Below, in pieces: positions 8,310 through 22,124 of a stretch of DNA of 64,000 nucleotides (positions are counted from its first letter, which is position 1; each line of letters starts with the position of its first letter). Location of the stretch: positions 3,575,001 through 3,639,000 of the forward strand of contig NZ_CP116346.1 in NCBI RefSeq assembly GCF_030254645.1, in the 5' to 3' direction. The notes under the pieces were generated by a model that saw only the letters and a list, made by a program, of their open reading frames with translations, was not told the DNA's origin and made no database searches. Both the position numbers and the translations under genes were made by a program. Source of the stretch: Paucibacter sediminis. Lineage in GTDB: Bacteria > Pseudomonadota > Gammaproteobacteria > Burkholderiales > Burkholderiaceae_C.

Positions 8310-9914
8310 TCATTGCTGGGTCTTGCGCATCAGGCGCAGGTTGATGAGGGACATCGCGGCGACGAGGAAGAAGATCAGCGTCGAGATCGCGGCGGCGAGG
8401 CCGAAGTCCGAGCCCGAATCCTTGAAGGCGATGCGGTAGGTGTAGCTCACCAGGATGTCGGTCTGGCCGGCCGGGATCTTGGTGCTGAGGAAGTCGGGGC
8501 GGCCGTCGGTGAGCAGCGCGATCAGCACGAAGTTGTTGAAGTTGAAGGCGAAGGCGCTCACCAAGAGCGGCGCCAGCGGTTTGATGACCAGGGGCGCGGT
8601 GATCTTGAAGAAGTTGGTGAGCGGGCCGGCACCGACGATCGCCGAGGCCTCGTACAGGTCCGAGGGGATGGCCTTCAGCAGGCCGGTGCACAGAATCATG
8701 ATGTAGGGGTAGCCCAGCCAGACGTTCACGATCAGCAGCATGATCTTGGCCAGCAGCGGGTCGGCAAACCAGGCCGGCTTGACGCCGATGAGCGCGTCCA
8801 GGATGGCGTTGATCTCGCCGAAGTTCTGGTTGAACAGGCCCTTGAACACCAGGATGGAGATGAAGCCGGGCACCGCATAGGGCAGGAACAGCAGGGTGCG
8901 GTAGGTGGTGCGGTACTTGAGGTCTTCCCAGTTCAGCATCACCGCCAGGAACATGCCGATCGCGGTGGCGCAGGCCACCGTGGCCAGCGAGAACATCACG
9001 GTCCAGCCGAAGATCTTCAGGAAGGGACCGCGGAACTCGGCGTCCAGCACCATGCGGGTGTAGTTCTGCCAGCCCACCAGCACCTTGAAGCCGGGCTGCA
9101 TGGCCTCGCCCTTGCTGTTCTCGTAGTAGCCGGTGTCCAGGTTCGGCTTGTAGACCTGGCCATCGCTGGTGCGCGTCAGGCTGCCATCGGCATTCGCCTG
9201 CCAATGGCGCTTGATGGGGCCGAACTCGCGCAGGCCCAGGTAGTGCAGCTCGGCGAGGCCCGCCGCGGCGGGCAGCACCAGCTGCAGCTGCTTGAGGGCG
9301 TCGCGGTGCCTGATCAGCTCGCGCAGCGGCAGCGCTTCCTGCAGCGGTGCGCGCAGCGGCAGATGCTCGGCGGCGGCGGGCAGCATCTCCACCTTCAGCG
9401 GCGCCTTGGCCGCGCGCAGCGCCAGCGGGGGTGAGACCCATTTGGCCGCGGTGCCTTCGTCGCCGCCGCGCAGCACCAGACGGAACTCCGGCCCGTCAGC
9501 ATGCAGGGTGAAGGCCTGCACCTGCGACTCGATCGCCTCGTGCTGGTCCAGCAGGTATTCGCGCACGCGCTCCTGGCTCAGCAGATGGGCCGAGGAATAG
9601 TTGGTGAAGCCGATCTGTGCCGTGTACAGCAGCGGGAAGGCGATGAACACCAGCATGCCCGCCAGGCCCGGGAACAGGTAGCGGTAGGCGAAGCCGGCGT
9701 TCGAGACATAGACGTAGAAGCCCGCCGAGAACAGCATCAGCGCGCCCACCGCCCAGAGCGTCTGCCCGGCGCTGTGGATCATGAAGACGAGGTAGAGCGC
9801 GGCCAGCATGGCGGCGCCGGTGATGGGCCAGCGCAGCAGGCGGGCGGCCTTTTCCAGCGCCGAGGGTGGCACGCGGCCGTAGCCGGAGGAGGGCAGGGTG
9901 GCGGTCGCGCTCAT
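8310..9914 (-). CDS. malF: Maltose/maltodextrin ABC transporter permease MalF
   Basis: This 534-residue membrane protein has N-terminal transmembrane segments (about 32-105), a large soluble periplasmic loop (about 110-280, the MalF P2-type domain), and a C-terminal channel domain. The EAA loop lies around 418-435 (DLYEASAIVGAGP). Residues such as NLDTGYY and GWQNYTR match enterobacterial-type MalF. The ATG at 9914 overlaps the malE stop (ATGA); a longer frame to 10829 is antisense filler inside malE. It forms the channel with MalG and receives maltodextrins from MalE. Confidence 0.96.
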   Translation of the reverse strand: MSATATLPSSGYGRVPPSALEKAARLLRWPITGAAMLAALYLVFMIHSAGQTLWAVGALMLFSAGFYVYVSNAGFAYRYLFPGLAGMLVFIAFPLLYTAQIGFTNYSSAHLLSQERVREYLLDQHEAIESQVQAFTLHADGPEFRLVLRGGDEGTAAKWVSPPLALRAAKAPLKVEMLPAAAEHLPLRAPLQEALPLRELIRHRDALKQLQLVLPAAAGLAELHYLGLREFGPIKRHWQANADGSLTRTSDGQVYKPNLDTGYYENSKGEAMQPGFKVLVGWQNYTRMVLDAEFRGPFLKIFGWTVMFSLATVACATAIGMFLAVMLNWEDLKYRTTYRTLLFLPYAVPGFISILVFKGLFNQNFGEINAILDALIGVKPAWFADPLLAKIMLLIVNVWLGYPYIMILCTGLLKAIPSDLYEASAIVGAGPLTNFFKITAPLVIKPLAPLLVSAFAFNFNNFVLIALLTDGRPDFLSTKIPAGQTDILVSYTYRIAFKDSGSDFGLAAAISTLIFFLVAAMSLINLRLMRKTQQ

Positions 9915-11083
9915 TTGTTCAGCAGCATGCGGCCGGCCGCGCCGTCGAGCGCGTCCTTGGGCGATTGCAGTCCGTTGGTGATGGCCTCGAGGGCCGCGTC
10001 CATGGCGGTCCAGAAGCGGCCGACTTCGGGCACATTGGGGATGGGCTCGCCCAGGCGGGCGTTCTCCATGCTGGCGCGAATCAGCGGGTTCACCGCCAGC
10101 TCGGCATAGAAGGCCTTGTTGGCGGGCACGCCGATCGGTACATCGGCATCCAGGATCTTCAGCGCCTCGGGGCGCATCAGGTGGTTTTCGATGAACTCGC
10201 GCGCGATGTCCTTGAGCCTGGAGGGCGCGGCAATCATGCAGCCCAGCACGCCCACGAAGGGCTTGGAGGGCTTGCCGGCCACCACGCCCGGGATGGGCGC
10301 GACGCCGAAATCGATCTTGGCCTTCTTGGCGTTGTCCCAGGCCCAGGGGCCGGAAATCATCATCGCCACCTCGCCGCGCGCGAAGCCGGTCTCCATCTCC
10401 GAGTAGCGTGCGCCCTTGGGCATATGGCCCTCGCGGATCAGGCGGTTGATCATGCTGGCGCCGGCCAGTGCGCCGGCGTTGTTGACGCCCACCTTGGCGG
10501 TGTCGTACTCGCCCTGGGTGTCGCGCGGGAAGATCTCGCCACCGGCGCCGGCCAGCAGCGGCCAGCTGAAGAAGCTCTTGTTGTAGTCCCAGAGGATGGC
10601 GTGCTTGCCCTGGCCTTGCAGCTGCTTGTCCAGCGCGATCAGCTCGTCGAAGCTGGCGGGCGGTTTGGGCACCAGGGCCTTGTTGTAGATCAGCCCGGTG
10701 GTCTCGATCGCGATCGGGTAGCCCCAGAGCTTGCCCTGGTAGCCCAGCGCCTTCCAGGCCCAGTCCTCCGATTCGGCGTAGAGCTTCTTGCCGGGGCGGA
10801 TGGCGGTGAGCAGGCCGGACTTGGCCCACTCGCCCACGCGGTCATGCGGCCAGCAGAACACGTCCGGGCCCTTGCCGGCACCCACGGCCTGCTGGAACTT
10901 GTCGGTGGCATCCACCGGATGCTCCACCACCACCTTCACGCCCGAGGCCTGTTCGAAGGCGTTGCCCACCTTCTGCAGGCCGTTGTAGGCCTTGTCGCCA
11001 TTGATCCAGACCAGCAGCTTGGGCGGTGTTTGTGCCAGCGCCGCACCCGACAACAGCGCCACAAGAGCGATGCATGCCCTCAT
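9911..11083 (-). CDS. malE: Periplasmic maltose/maltodextrin-binding protein MalE
   Basis: This 390-residue protein has a short Sec signal peptide (residues 1 to about 17, ALA/QTPP). The mature part follows the MalE pattern closely: LLVWINGDKAYNGL at the N-terminus, PDVFCWPHDR, GYPIAIET, GPWAWDN and KPFVGVLG, segments that line the sugar cleft and hinge in the family. It binds maltose and maltodextrins and delivers them to MalFG. It overlaps malK at its 5' end and malF at its 3' end by four bases each. The gene order malK-malE-malF-malG differs from the divergent malEFG/malK-lamB layout of E. coli. Confidence 0.97.
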   Translation of the reverse strand: MRACIALVALLSGAALAQTPPKLLVWINGDKAYNGLQKVGNAFEQASGVKVVVEHPVDATDKFQQAVGAGKGPDVFCWPHDRVGEWAKSGLLTAIRPGKKLYAESEDWAWKALGYQGKLWGYPIAIETTGLIYNKALVPKPPASFDELIALDKQLQGQGKHAILWDYNKSFFSWPLLAGAGGEIFPRDTQGEYDTAKVGVNNAGALAGASMINRLIREGHMPKGARYSEMETGFARGEVAMMISGPWAWDNAKKAKIDFGVAPIPGVVAGKPSKPFVGVLGCMIAAPSRLKDIAREFIENHLMRPEALKILDADVPIGVPANKAFYAELAVNPLIRASMENARLGEPIPNVPEVGRFWTAMDAALEAITNGLQSPKDALDGAAGRMLLNK

Positions 11084-12198
11084 GCCCCCAGCTCCGGCGC
11101 GGCCAGGCGGTGGAAGGCGCGGCCCTCGGCGTCGAACAGGTAGATCGCCTCGGGCGGCAGGCGCAGTTGCAGCGCGTCACCGGCGCGCAGCCGGTCGCAG
11201 CCGTTGCGGCCCTCGAACTGGCAGGTGAGGGGCTCCTCGATGCCGGGGTAGGGGCAGTAGGCGAAGGTCGTGCCGCCCAGCGACTCGACAAAGGCCACGG
11301 TGCTGTCGAGCCGGTTGCCCTCGCCACCGATGCGCATGTGCTCGGGCCGGATGCCCAGCGTCAGCATGGCGCCGGGCGTGGCGCGCCGGGCATCGACGCG
11401 GGCGCGCATGGTCTCGCCGCCGGCCAGCTTCAGCTCGGCCTCGGTGTCCGTGGCGCTGAGCAGTTCGGCATTGAGAAAATTCATCTTCGGGCTGCCGATG
11501 AAGCCGGCCACGAACAGATTGTCCGGGTGCTCGTAGAGCTCCAGCGGCGTGCCCACCTGCTCGATCTTGCCGGCCGAGAGCACGACGATGCGGTCGGCCA
11601 GCGTCATCGCCTCGACCTGGTCGTGGGTCACATAGACCATGGTGGTCTTGAGCTCGTCGTGCAGCTTGGCGAACTCGTAGCGCATGCGCACGCGCAGCGC
11701 GGCATCGAGGTTGGAGAGCGGCTCGTCGAACAGGAACACGTCGGGCTTGCGCACGATGGCGCGGCCGATCGCGACGCGCTGGCGCTGGCCGCCGCTCAAG
11801 TCCTTGGGCTTGCGGTCCAGCAGATGCTCGATGTGCAGGATCTTGGCGGCGTTGCGCACCAGGGTCTCGGTCTCGGCCTTGGGCACCTTGGCCAGCTTGA
11901 GGCCGAAGGCCATGTTGTCGAACAGATTCATATGCGGGTAGAGCGCATAGGACTGGAACACCATGGCAATGCCGCGCTCCGCGGGCGGCACGTCGTTGAC
12001 CAAGCGGCCGCCGATGCGCAGCTCGCCACCGGTGATCTCCTCCAGGCCGGCGATGGAGCGCAGCAGGGTGGACTTGCCGCAGCCCGAGGGGCCGACAAAG
12101 ACCATGAACTCGCCATCGCGAATCTCCAGGTCGATGCCATGCAGGATCTTGGTCTCACCGTAGGCCTTGGCCACGGCTTGCAGTTTCACGTCCGCCAC
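11080..12198 (-). CDS. malK: Maltose ABC transporter ATP-binding protein MalK (GTG start)
   Basis: This 372-residue ATPase has Walker A GPSGCGKST at 36-44, the LSGGQ signature around 134-138, Walker B VFLFDEP, the switch His in VYVTHDQ, and a C-terminal regulatory/TOBE region. It powers MalFG and, in characterised systems, also signals transport state to regulators. The start is GTG at 12198, preceded by a clear GGAGG at a good distance; an ATG two bases away is in another frame. It is the first gene of the operon malK-malE-malF-malG-amylase-AKR. The upstream region carries a TTGACC/TACAGC promoter-like pair whose spacer is filled by a 15-bp dyad (12280-12294). Confidence 0.96.
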   Translation of the reverse strand: MADVKLQAVAKAYGETKILHGIDLEIRDGEFMVFVGPSGCGKSTLLRSIAGLEEITGGELRIGGRLVNDVPPAERGIAMVFQSYALYPHMNLFDNMAFGLKLAKVPKAETETLVRNAAKILHIEHLLDRKPKDLSGGQRQRVAIGRAIVRKPDVFLFDEPLSNLDAALRVRMRYEFAKLHDELKTTMVYVTHDQVEAMTLADRIVVLSAGKIEQVGTPLELYEHPDNLFVAGFIGSPKMNFLNAELLSATDTEAELKLAGGETMRARVDARRATPGAMLTLGIRPEHMRIGGEGNRLDSTVAFVESLGGTTFAYCPYPGIEEPLTCQFEGRNGCDRLRAGDALQLRLPPEAIYLFDAEGRAFHRLAAPELGA

Positions 12199-12279
12199 AT
12201 TCGGTCCTCCGCGCCAACGTCCCAGGGGCTGCAGGCGCTTGTCTCACGCGGTACCACCCGGCTGGGGTGGCGCTGTATT

Positions 12280-12294
12280 TGTAGAGAATATACA
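12280..12294 (+). promoter_or_regulatory. Operator-like dyad 1, TGTAGAGAATATACA
   Basis: The arms TGTA and TACA are symmetric around a 7-bp centre. The site exactly fits the spacer of the best malK promoter candidate (TTGACC directly adjacent, TACAGC 2 bp beyond), so a bound protein would block RNA polymerase. It resembles the four other TGTAG sites listed in this window. Confidence 0.5.
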
Positions 12295-12302
12295 GGTCAA
12301 AA

Positions 12303-12317
12303 TGTAGTCATACAACA
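12303..12317 (+). promoter_or_regulatory. Operator-like dyad 2, TGTAGTCATACAACA
   Basis: The half-sites TGTAGT and ACAACA are symmetric except for one base. It lies 23 bp (about two helical turns) from dyad 1, measured start to start, compatible with cooperative binding on one DNA face. The match to the other four sites is TGTAG at positions 1-5 and AC at 13-14. Confidence 0.45.
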
Positions 12318-12389
12318 GCGCTACACCCTAGATCCATCGATCAATTCATTGGAAATCAATGGGTTAGAATGTTGTTCGGGATTTCCCGA

Positions 12390-12404
12390 TGTAGTGAAAC
12401 TACA
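12390..12404 (+). promoter_or_regulatory. Operator-like dyad 3, TGTAGTGAAACTACA
   Basis: This is a perfect 6-3-6 inverted repeat (TGTAGT-GAA-ACTACA) and the most symmetric of the five related sites. It falls between the weak -35 and -10 candidates of the glgP side, so it could control the glgP-glgB-glgX-malQ unit. The cognate regulator is not encoded in the window. Confidence 0.5.
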
Positions 12405-12545
12405 CAAAATCCGGGTCGTGGGCGATACTTTGCCCATCGCTGCCGCTGATGCGGCTCTTGTGCTCCGGCCAGCCATCGCGCTCCCTGCCCCTTCGTCGGG
12501 CCATCTTCGTGGAGACGCTGTCGTGGCCCCATTGCTGAACACCCT

Positions 12546-15062
<2,517 letters not shown>

Positions 15063-15077
15063 ACGGAGCTTGAACCG

Positions 15078-17254
15078 ATGCTGGATGCGAGCCAGGTCAG
15101 CGCGCTGCTGGAAGCGCGCCACAGCGATCCCTTTGCGGCCCTGGGCCTGCACGAGGACGCGACCGGCCGCCTCTGGCTGAGGACGCTGCTGCCCGGTGCC
15201 GGCGCGGTGAGCGTGCTGGAAGCCGGCAGCGGTAGACAGTTGGCGGTGCTGACTGAGCGTGCGCCGGGTTTCTTCGAGGCCGCGATCCCGCGCCGCAGGA
15301 AGCGCTTCGACTACCGCCTGGCGGTGCAATGGGCCGACGGCGCCGCCGCCGAGCTGGCCGACGCCTATGCCTACGGTCCCCAACTCGGCGAGCAAGACCT
15401 GACCCTGCTGCGCGAGGGCACGCATCCGCGCCCCTACCTGGCCCTGGGCGCCCAGCCGCTGCAGCATGGCGAGGTGGCCGGCGTGCGCTTTGCCGTGTGG
15501 GCGCCGAATGCGCGCCGCGTCAGCGTGGTGGGCAGCTTCAACCACTGGGACGGCCGCCGCCATGCGATGCGCTTGCGCCACGACGCCGGCGTATGGGAGA
15601 TCTTCGTGCCGCATGCGGCGCCGGGGGACCTCTACAAATACGAGCTGGTCGGCGCCGACGGCACGCTGCTGCCGCTCAAGGCCGACCCCTATGCGCGCGC
15701 CGCCCAGCTGCGCCCGGATACCGCCAGCGTGGTGGCGGCCCTGCCGGCCGCCTTGCCCCTGCCGGCCGAGCGCGCCGGCGCGAATCGGCGCGACGCCGCC
15801 ATCGCCATCTACGAGGTGCACCTGGCCTCGTGGCGGCGCCGCGATGGCGGCGATGGCGGCGATCGCGAATTTCCGAGCTGGGACGAGCTGGCCGCCGAGC
15901 TGCCCGCCTATGCCGCCGATCTGGGCTTCACGCACCTGGAGCTGATGCCCATCAGCGAGCATCCCTTCGACGGCTCCTGGGGCTACCAGACCCTGGGCCT
16001 GTACGCCCCCTCGGCCCGCTTCGGCCCGCCGGAGGGCTTTGCGCGCTTCGTGGCCGCCTGCCATGAACGCGGCCTGGGCCTGCTGCTGGACTGGGTGCCG
16101 GCGCATTTCCCGGCCGATGCCCATGGCCTGGCGCAGTTCGACGGCAGCCATCTGTTCGAGTACGCGGATCCGCGCGAGGGCTTCCATCGCGACTGGAACA
16201 CGCTGATCTACAACTTCGGCCGCAGCGAGGTGCGGCAGTTCCTGGTCGGCAATGCGCTCTACTGGGCCGAGCGCTGGGGCGTCGACGGCCTGCGCGTGGA
16301 CGCGGTGGCCTCGATGCTTTACCGCGACTACTCGCGCCCCTCGGGCGAGTGGCTGCCCAATGTGCACGGCGGGCGCGAGAACCTCGAGGCGATCGCGCTG
16401 CTGCGCGGCATGAACGAGTTGCTGGGCCGCGAGGCGCCCGGCGCCATCAGCGTGGCCGAGGAGAGCACCAGCTTCCCGGGCGTGTCGGCGCCCACCTACA
16501 GCGGCGGCCTGGGCTTCCACTACAAGTGGAATATGGGCTGGATGAACGACACCCTGCGCTATATGCACGAGGAGCCGGTGCACCGCCGCTGGCACCACGA
16601 CAAGATGAGCTTCGGCCTGGTCTACGCCTTCAGCGAGAACTTCGTGTTGCCGATCTCGCACGACGAGGTGGTGCATGGCAAGGGCTCGATGTTCAACAAG
16701 ATGCCTGGCGACGACTGGCAGAAGTTCGCCAATCTGCGTGCCTACTACGGCTTCATGTGGGGCCACCCCGGCAAGAAGCTGCTCTTCATGGGCCAGGAGT
16801 TCGGCCAGCCCGGCGAGTGGAACCACGATGCCGCGCTGCCCTGGGAGCTGCTGGCCGATGCGCGCCACGCCGGCGTGCAAGCCCTGGTGCGCGACCTGAA
16901 TCGCCTCTACCGCGCGCAGCCGGCCCTGCACCGGCTGGATTGCGAGGCCGCGGGCTTCGAGTGGCTGCAGCAAGAAGACCGCGAGCAGTCGGTGTTCGCC
17001 TGGGCGCGTCACGACGGCGCGGGTGGCAGCGTGATCGTGGTGAGCAACTTCACCCCGGTGCCGCGCCATGGCTACCGCCTGCCGGTGCCGGCCGGCACAG
17101 ACTCGACGGTGGGCGCCTGGCGCGAACTGCTGAACACCGATTCGGCCCATTACGGCGGCAGCAATGCCGGCAACCTCGATGCTGCGCTGCCGGTGGCGCA
17201 GGGCGCCATCACGCTGAGCCTGCCGCCGCTGGCCACCCTGTTCCTGGTGCCGGC

Positions 17255-17258
<4 letters not shown>
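15078..17258 (+). CDS. glgB: 1,4-alpha-glucan branching enzyme
   Basis: This 726-residue enzyme adds alpha-1,6 branches to glucans. It has the full-length layout: an N1 domain (about 1-105), a CBM48 domain (about 110-215, with VWAPNARRVSVVGSFNHWDG), the GH13_9 barrel and a C-terminal beta domain. The catalytic residues are Asp408 (GLRVDAVAS), Glu461 (VAEEST) and Asp529 (ISHDEVVHGKGS). It starts 15 bases after glgP. Its stop overlaps the glgX start (ATGA), so glgB and glgX are translationally coupled. The presence of a branching enzyme shows the locus also serves glycogen synthesis or remodelling and not only degradation; no glgA or glgC is in the window. Confidence 0.97.
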
Positions 17259-19363
<2,105 letters not shown>

Positions 19364-19372
19364 AAAGTCGCT

Positions 19373-20887
19373 ATGGATCTGACCCAACGCACCGCCGGTG
19401 TGCTGCTGCACATCACCTCGCTGCCCGGCCCGCATGGCATGGGCGATTTCGGCCCCGATGCCTATCGCTATGTGGACTGGCTGGCCAGCGCCGGCCAGGG
19501 CCTTTGGCAGCTGCTGCCCACCACGCCGATCGGCCCGGGCGACTCGCCCTACCAGGGCGTCTCGGCCTTTGCAGGCAGCCAGTGGATGGTGGCCTTCGAG
19601 CCCCTGGTGGCGAAGGGCTGGCTGGCGCCGCCGCGCCTGCCCGAGGGCGGCTTCGACGCCCACCATGTCGACTATGGCCGCGTGCTGCCCTGGCGCGAAC
19701 AGCAGCTGCGCCTGGCAGCTGCCGGCTTCTTCGCGCAGGCCGGCGCGGCCGACCGCAGCGCCTTTGCCGACTGGTGCCAGGCCAACGCGAGCTGGCTGGA
19801 CGACTACGCGCTCTTCATGGCGATCCGTTCGCCGCTGAACGGCCAGGCCTGGTGGACCTGGACGCCGGCGCTGGCGCGCCGCGAGCCGGCCGCGCTGGCC
19901 GCCGCTCGCCTCAGCCATGCGGAGGAGCTGCGCTTCTGGCAGTTCGTGCAATGGCAGTTCGACGTGCAGATCGGCGCGCTCAAGAGCTATGCCAACGGCC
20001 GTGGCGTGCGCATCATGGGCGACCTGCCCATCTTCGTGGCGCATGACAGCGCCGACTGCTGGTCGCGCCCCGATCTGTACCACCTGGACGAGCAGTTCCA
20101 GACCACGGTGGTGGCCGGCGTGCCGCCGGACGCCATGTCCACCGAGGGCCAGCGCTGGGGCAACCCGCTCTATCGCTGGGATCGCATGGCGGCCGAGAAT
20201 TACCGGTGGTGGACGGCGCGCGTCAAGCGGGCCCTCAGCCAGGCCGATGTCTTCCGCATCGACCATTTCCGCGGCTTCGCCGGCTATTACGAGATCCCCG
20301 GCAGCAGCCCGGATGCCAAGCAGGGGCGCTGGGTCGCCGGCCCGGGCAAGGCGCTGTTCGACGCCATCGAGGCGACGCTGGGCAAGCTGCCCATCGTGGC
20401 CGAGGACCTGGGCTTCATCACCGACGATGTGCATGCGCTGCGCGACGGCTGCGGTTTCCCCGGCATGAAGATCCTGCAGTTCGGTTTCGGCGGCGACGCC
20501 ACGCACGAGTTCCTGCCGCATATGTGGCCGCGTGCCAGCGTGGCCTATACCGGCACGCACGACAACGACACGGTGCGCGGCTGGTGGGACGCCGCCTCGG
20601 CGCGCGAGCGCGCCTATGCCGGCAGCTACCTGGCCTGCGGCGCGCACGATGTGCACTGGGCCATGATCCGCGCCTGCTGCAACTCGGTGGCCAATATCGC
20701 GGTGTTCCCGATGCAGGACGTGCTGGGCCTGCCCAGCGCCCACCGCATGAACATCCCGGGCATCCTGGGCGGCAACTGGGGCTGGCGCTTCAGCTGGGAC
20801 ATGGTGGGCGCGGAGCCGGGGCGCGTGCTGGGCGTGATCAGCGCCGCCAGCGGCCGCGGCCCGCTGGCCCTGTTGCAACTGCCCTGA
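19373..20887 (+). CDS. malQ: 4-alpha-glucanotransferase (amylomaltase)
   Basis: This 504-residue GH77 enzyme transfers maltodextrin segments between acceptors, freeing glucose and lengthening chains for GlgP. The N-terminal block RTAGVLLHITSLPGPHGMGDFG and the late GTHDNDTVRGWW are diagnostic. Catalytic residues are Asp297 (FRIDHFRGF), Glu344 (VAEDLG) and Asp397 (THDNDT). It is a compact bacterial/plant-type form without the long N-terminal extension of E. coli MalQ. It starts nine bases after glgX and belongs to the same transcript. Confidence 0.96.
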   Translation: MDLTQRTAGVLLHITSLPGPHGMGDFGPDAYRYVDWLASAGQGLWQLLPTTPIGPGDSPYQGVSAFAGSQWMVAFEPLVAKGWLAPPRLPEGGFDAHHVDYGRVLPWREQQLRLAAAGFFAQAGAADRSAFADWCQANASWLDDYALFMAIRSPLNGQAWWTWTPALARREPAALAAARLSHAEELRFWQFVQWQFDVQIGALKSYANGRGVRIMGDLPIFVAHDSADCWSRPDLYHLDEQFQTTVVAGVPPDAMSTEGQRWGNPLYRWDRMAAENYRWWTARVKRALSQADVFRIDHFRGFAGYYEIPGSSPDAKQGRWVAGPGKALFDAIEATLGKLPIVAEDLGFITDDVHALRDGCGFPGMKILQFGFGGDATHEFLPHMWPRASVAYTGTHDNDTVRGWWDAASARERAYAGSYLACGAHDVHWAMIRACCNSVANIAVFPMQDVLGLPSAHRMNIPGILGGNWGWRFSWDMVGAEPGRVLGVISAASGRGPLALLQLP

Positions 20888-20906
20888 GGCTCAACCGAAT
20901 CCCAGC

Positions 20907-22106
20907 ATGAACACCACCGAAATCTTCCTGATCGCGATGGCGATCATCTTCACCGTGCCCTACCTGGTCTGGCGCCTCGGCGGCACCGACTATTTCGCGC
21001 CCCTGGTGGTGGTGCAGATCATCGCCGGCATCCTCCTGGGCCCGGGCGTGCTGGGCCGCGCCTACCCCGATTACTACCAGTTCGTCTTCAACGCCCAGGT
21101 GGTGCAGTCGCTCAACGGCATCGCCTGGTGGGCGGTGATGCTGTTCGTCTGGATCGCCGGCATCGAACTCGATCTCAAGAAGGCCTGGCAGCACCGCGTC
21201 GAGAGCGGCATCACCGCCGGCCTGGCGCTGGGCGCGCCGCTGGCACTGGGCTGCGTGGTGGCGTTGGGCATGCTGGCCAGCGCGGGCTGGATGGGCCCCA
21301 AGGCGCTCAGCTGGCAGTTCGTGCTGGGCGTGGGCATGTCCTGCGCGGTCACGGCCCTGCCCATCCTGATCCTGCTGATGGAGAAGCTGGAGATCCTGCG
21401 GCAGCCAATCGGCCAGCGCATCCTGCGCTATGCCAGCGTGGACGACATCGCGATCTGGGGCGTGCTGGCGCTGATCCTGATGGACTGGGGCCGGGTCGGC
21501 AAGCAGGGCCTGTTCCTGCTGGCCTTTGCCGGTCTGACCTGGGCCTTCCGCCACTTGATGCGGGCGATTCCCGAGCGCGACCGCTGGTTCGTGGGCCTGA
21601 TCTGGCTGGCCCTGTGCGCCTTCGGCGCGGACTGGTCGGGCCTGCACTTCATGGTGGGCGCCTTCCTGGCCGGCGCGGTGATGGACGCCGACTGGTTCGA
21701 CCAGGCCCAGATGGACCTGCTGCGCCAGCATGTGCTGCTGGTGATGATGCCGGTGTTCTTCCTTAGCACCGGCCTGCGCACCAACTGGGCCATGGGGGGC
21801 GCGGCGGTGTTCGTGGCCGCCGGTGCGCTGCTGCTGGCCTCGGTGGCGGGCAAGCTGATGGGCGTGCATCTGGCCGGCCGCATCCTGAAGTGGCAGCCGG
21901 GCGAGGCCTCCATCATCGGCTGGCTGCTGCAGACCAAGGCCCTGATCATGATCATCTTCGCCAACATCCTGCTGGACAAGCAGATCATCACCAGCGAGAC
22001 CTTCACGGCCCTGCTGCTGATGGCGGTGGCCAGCACCATGCTGACCGTGCCGGTGGTGGCGCCCAAGCTGCAGCGGCTGAAGGCGCTGATCTTCCGCGCC
22101 GCCTGA
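20907..22106 (+). CDS. Cation:proton antiporter (CPA2/KefB-type membrane domain)
   Basis: This 399-residue membrane protein has about 12 hydrophobic segments and the Na+/H+ exchanger fold (GPGVLGRAYP after TM2, WIAGIELDLKKA, HFMVGAFLAGAVMDADW). The chain ends soon after the last membrane helix, so the cytosolic RCK/TrkA-N regulatory domain of KefB/KefC is absent. It lies 19 bases after malQ in the same orientation and is probably read through from the glucan operon. It likely exchanges K+ or Na+ for H+. A link with glycogen metabolism is not established by sequence. Confidence 0.85.
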   Translation: MNTTEIFLIAMAIIFTVPYLVWRLGGTDYFAPLVVVQIIAGILLGPGVLGRAYPDYYQFVFNAQVVQSLNGIAWWAVMLFVWIAGIELDLKKAWQHRVESGITAGLALGAPLALGCVVALGMLASAGWMGPKALSWQFVLGVGMSCAVTALPILILLMEKLEILRQPIGQRILRYASVDDIAIWGVLALILMDWGRVGKQGLFLLAFAGLTWAFRHLMRAIPERDRWFVGLIWLALCAFGADWSGLHFMVGAFLAGAVMDADWFDQAQMDLLRQHVLLVMMPVFFLSTGLRTNWAMGGAAVFVAAGALLLASVAGKLMGVHLAGRILKWQPGEASIIGWLLQTKALIMIIFANILLDKQIITSETFTALLLMAVASTMLTVPVVAPKLQRLKALIFRAA

Positions 22107-22124
22107 GGAGCGCGGGAGCGGCGG

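Larger units (their letters stand above)
12199..12545. promoter_or_regulatory. Divergent control region between malK and glgP (347 bp, no gene)
   Basis: This is the only gene-free stretch above 300 bases. It is markedly richer in A/T than its surroundings between about 12274 and 12410. It holds three 15-bp TGTAG...ACA dyads (12280, 12303, 12390) and a CATTG-GAAAT-CAATG dyad (12347-12361). For malK on the - strand, TTGACC (12295-12300) and TACAGC (12272-12277) are separated by 17 bp. For glgP on the + strand, TTTCCC (12382-12387) and CAAAAT (12405-12410) are 17 bp apart, though each matches consensus poorly. The last 135 bases before glgP show no structure I can name. Confidence 0.6.
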
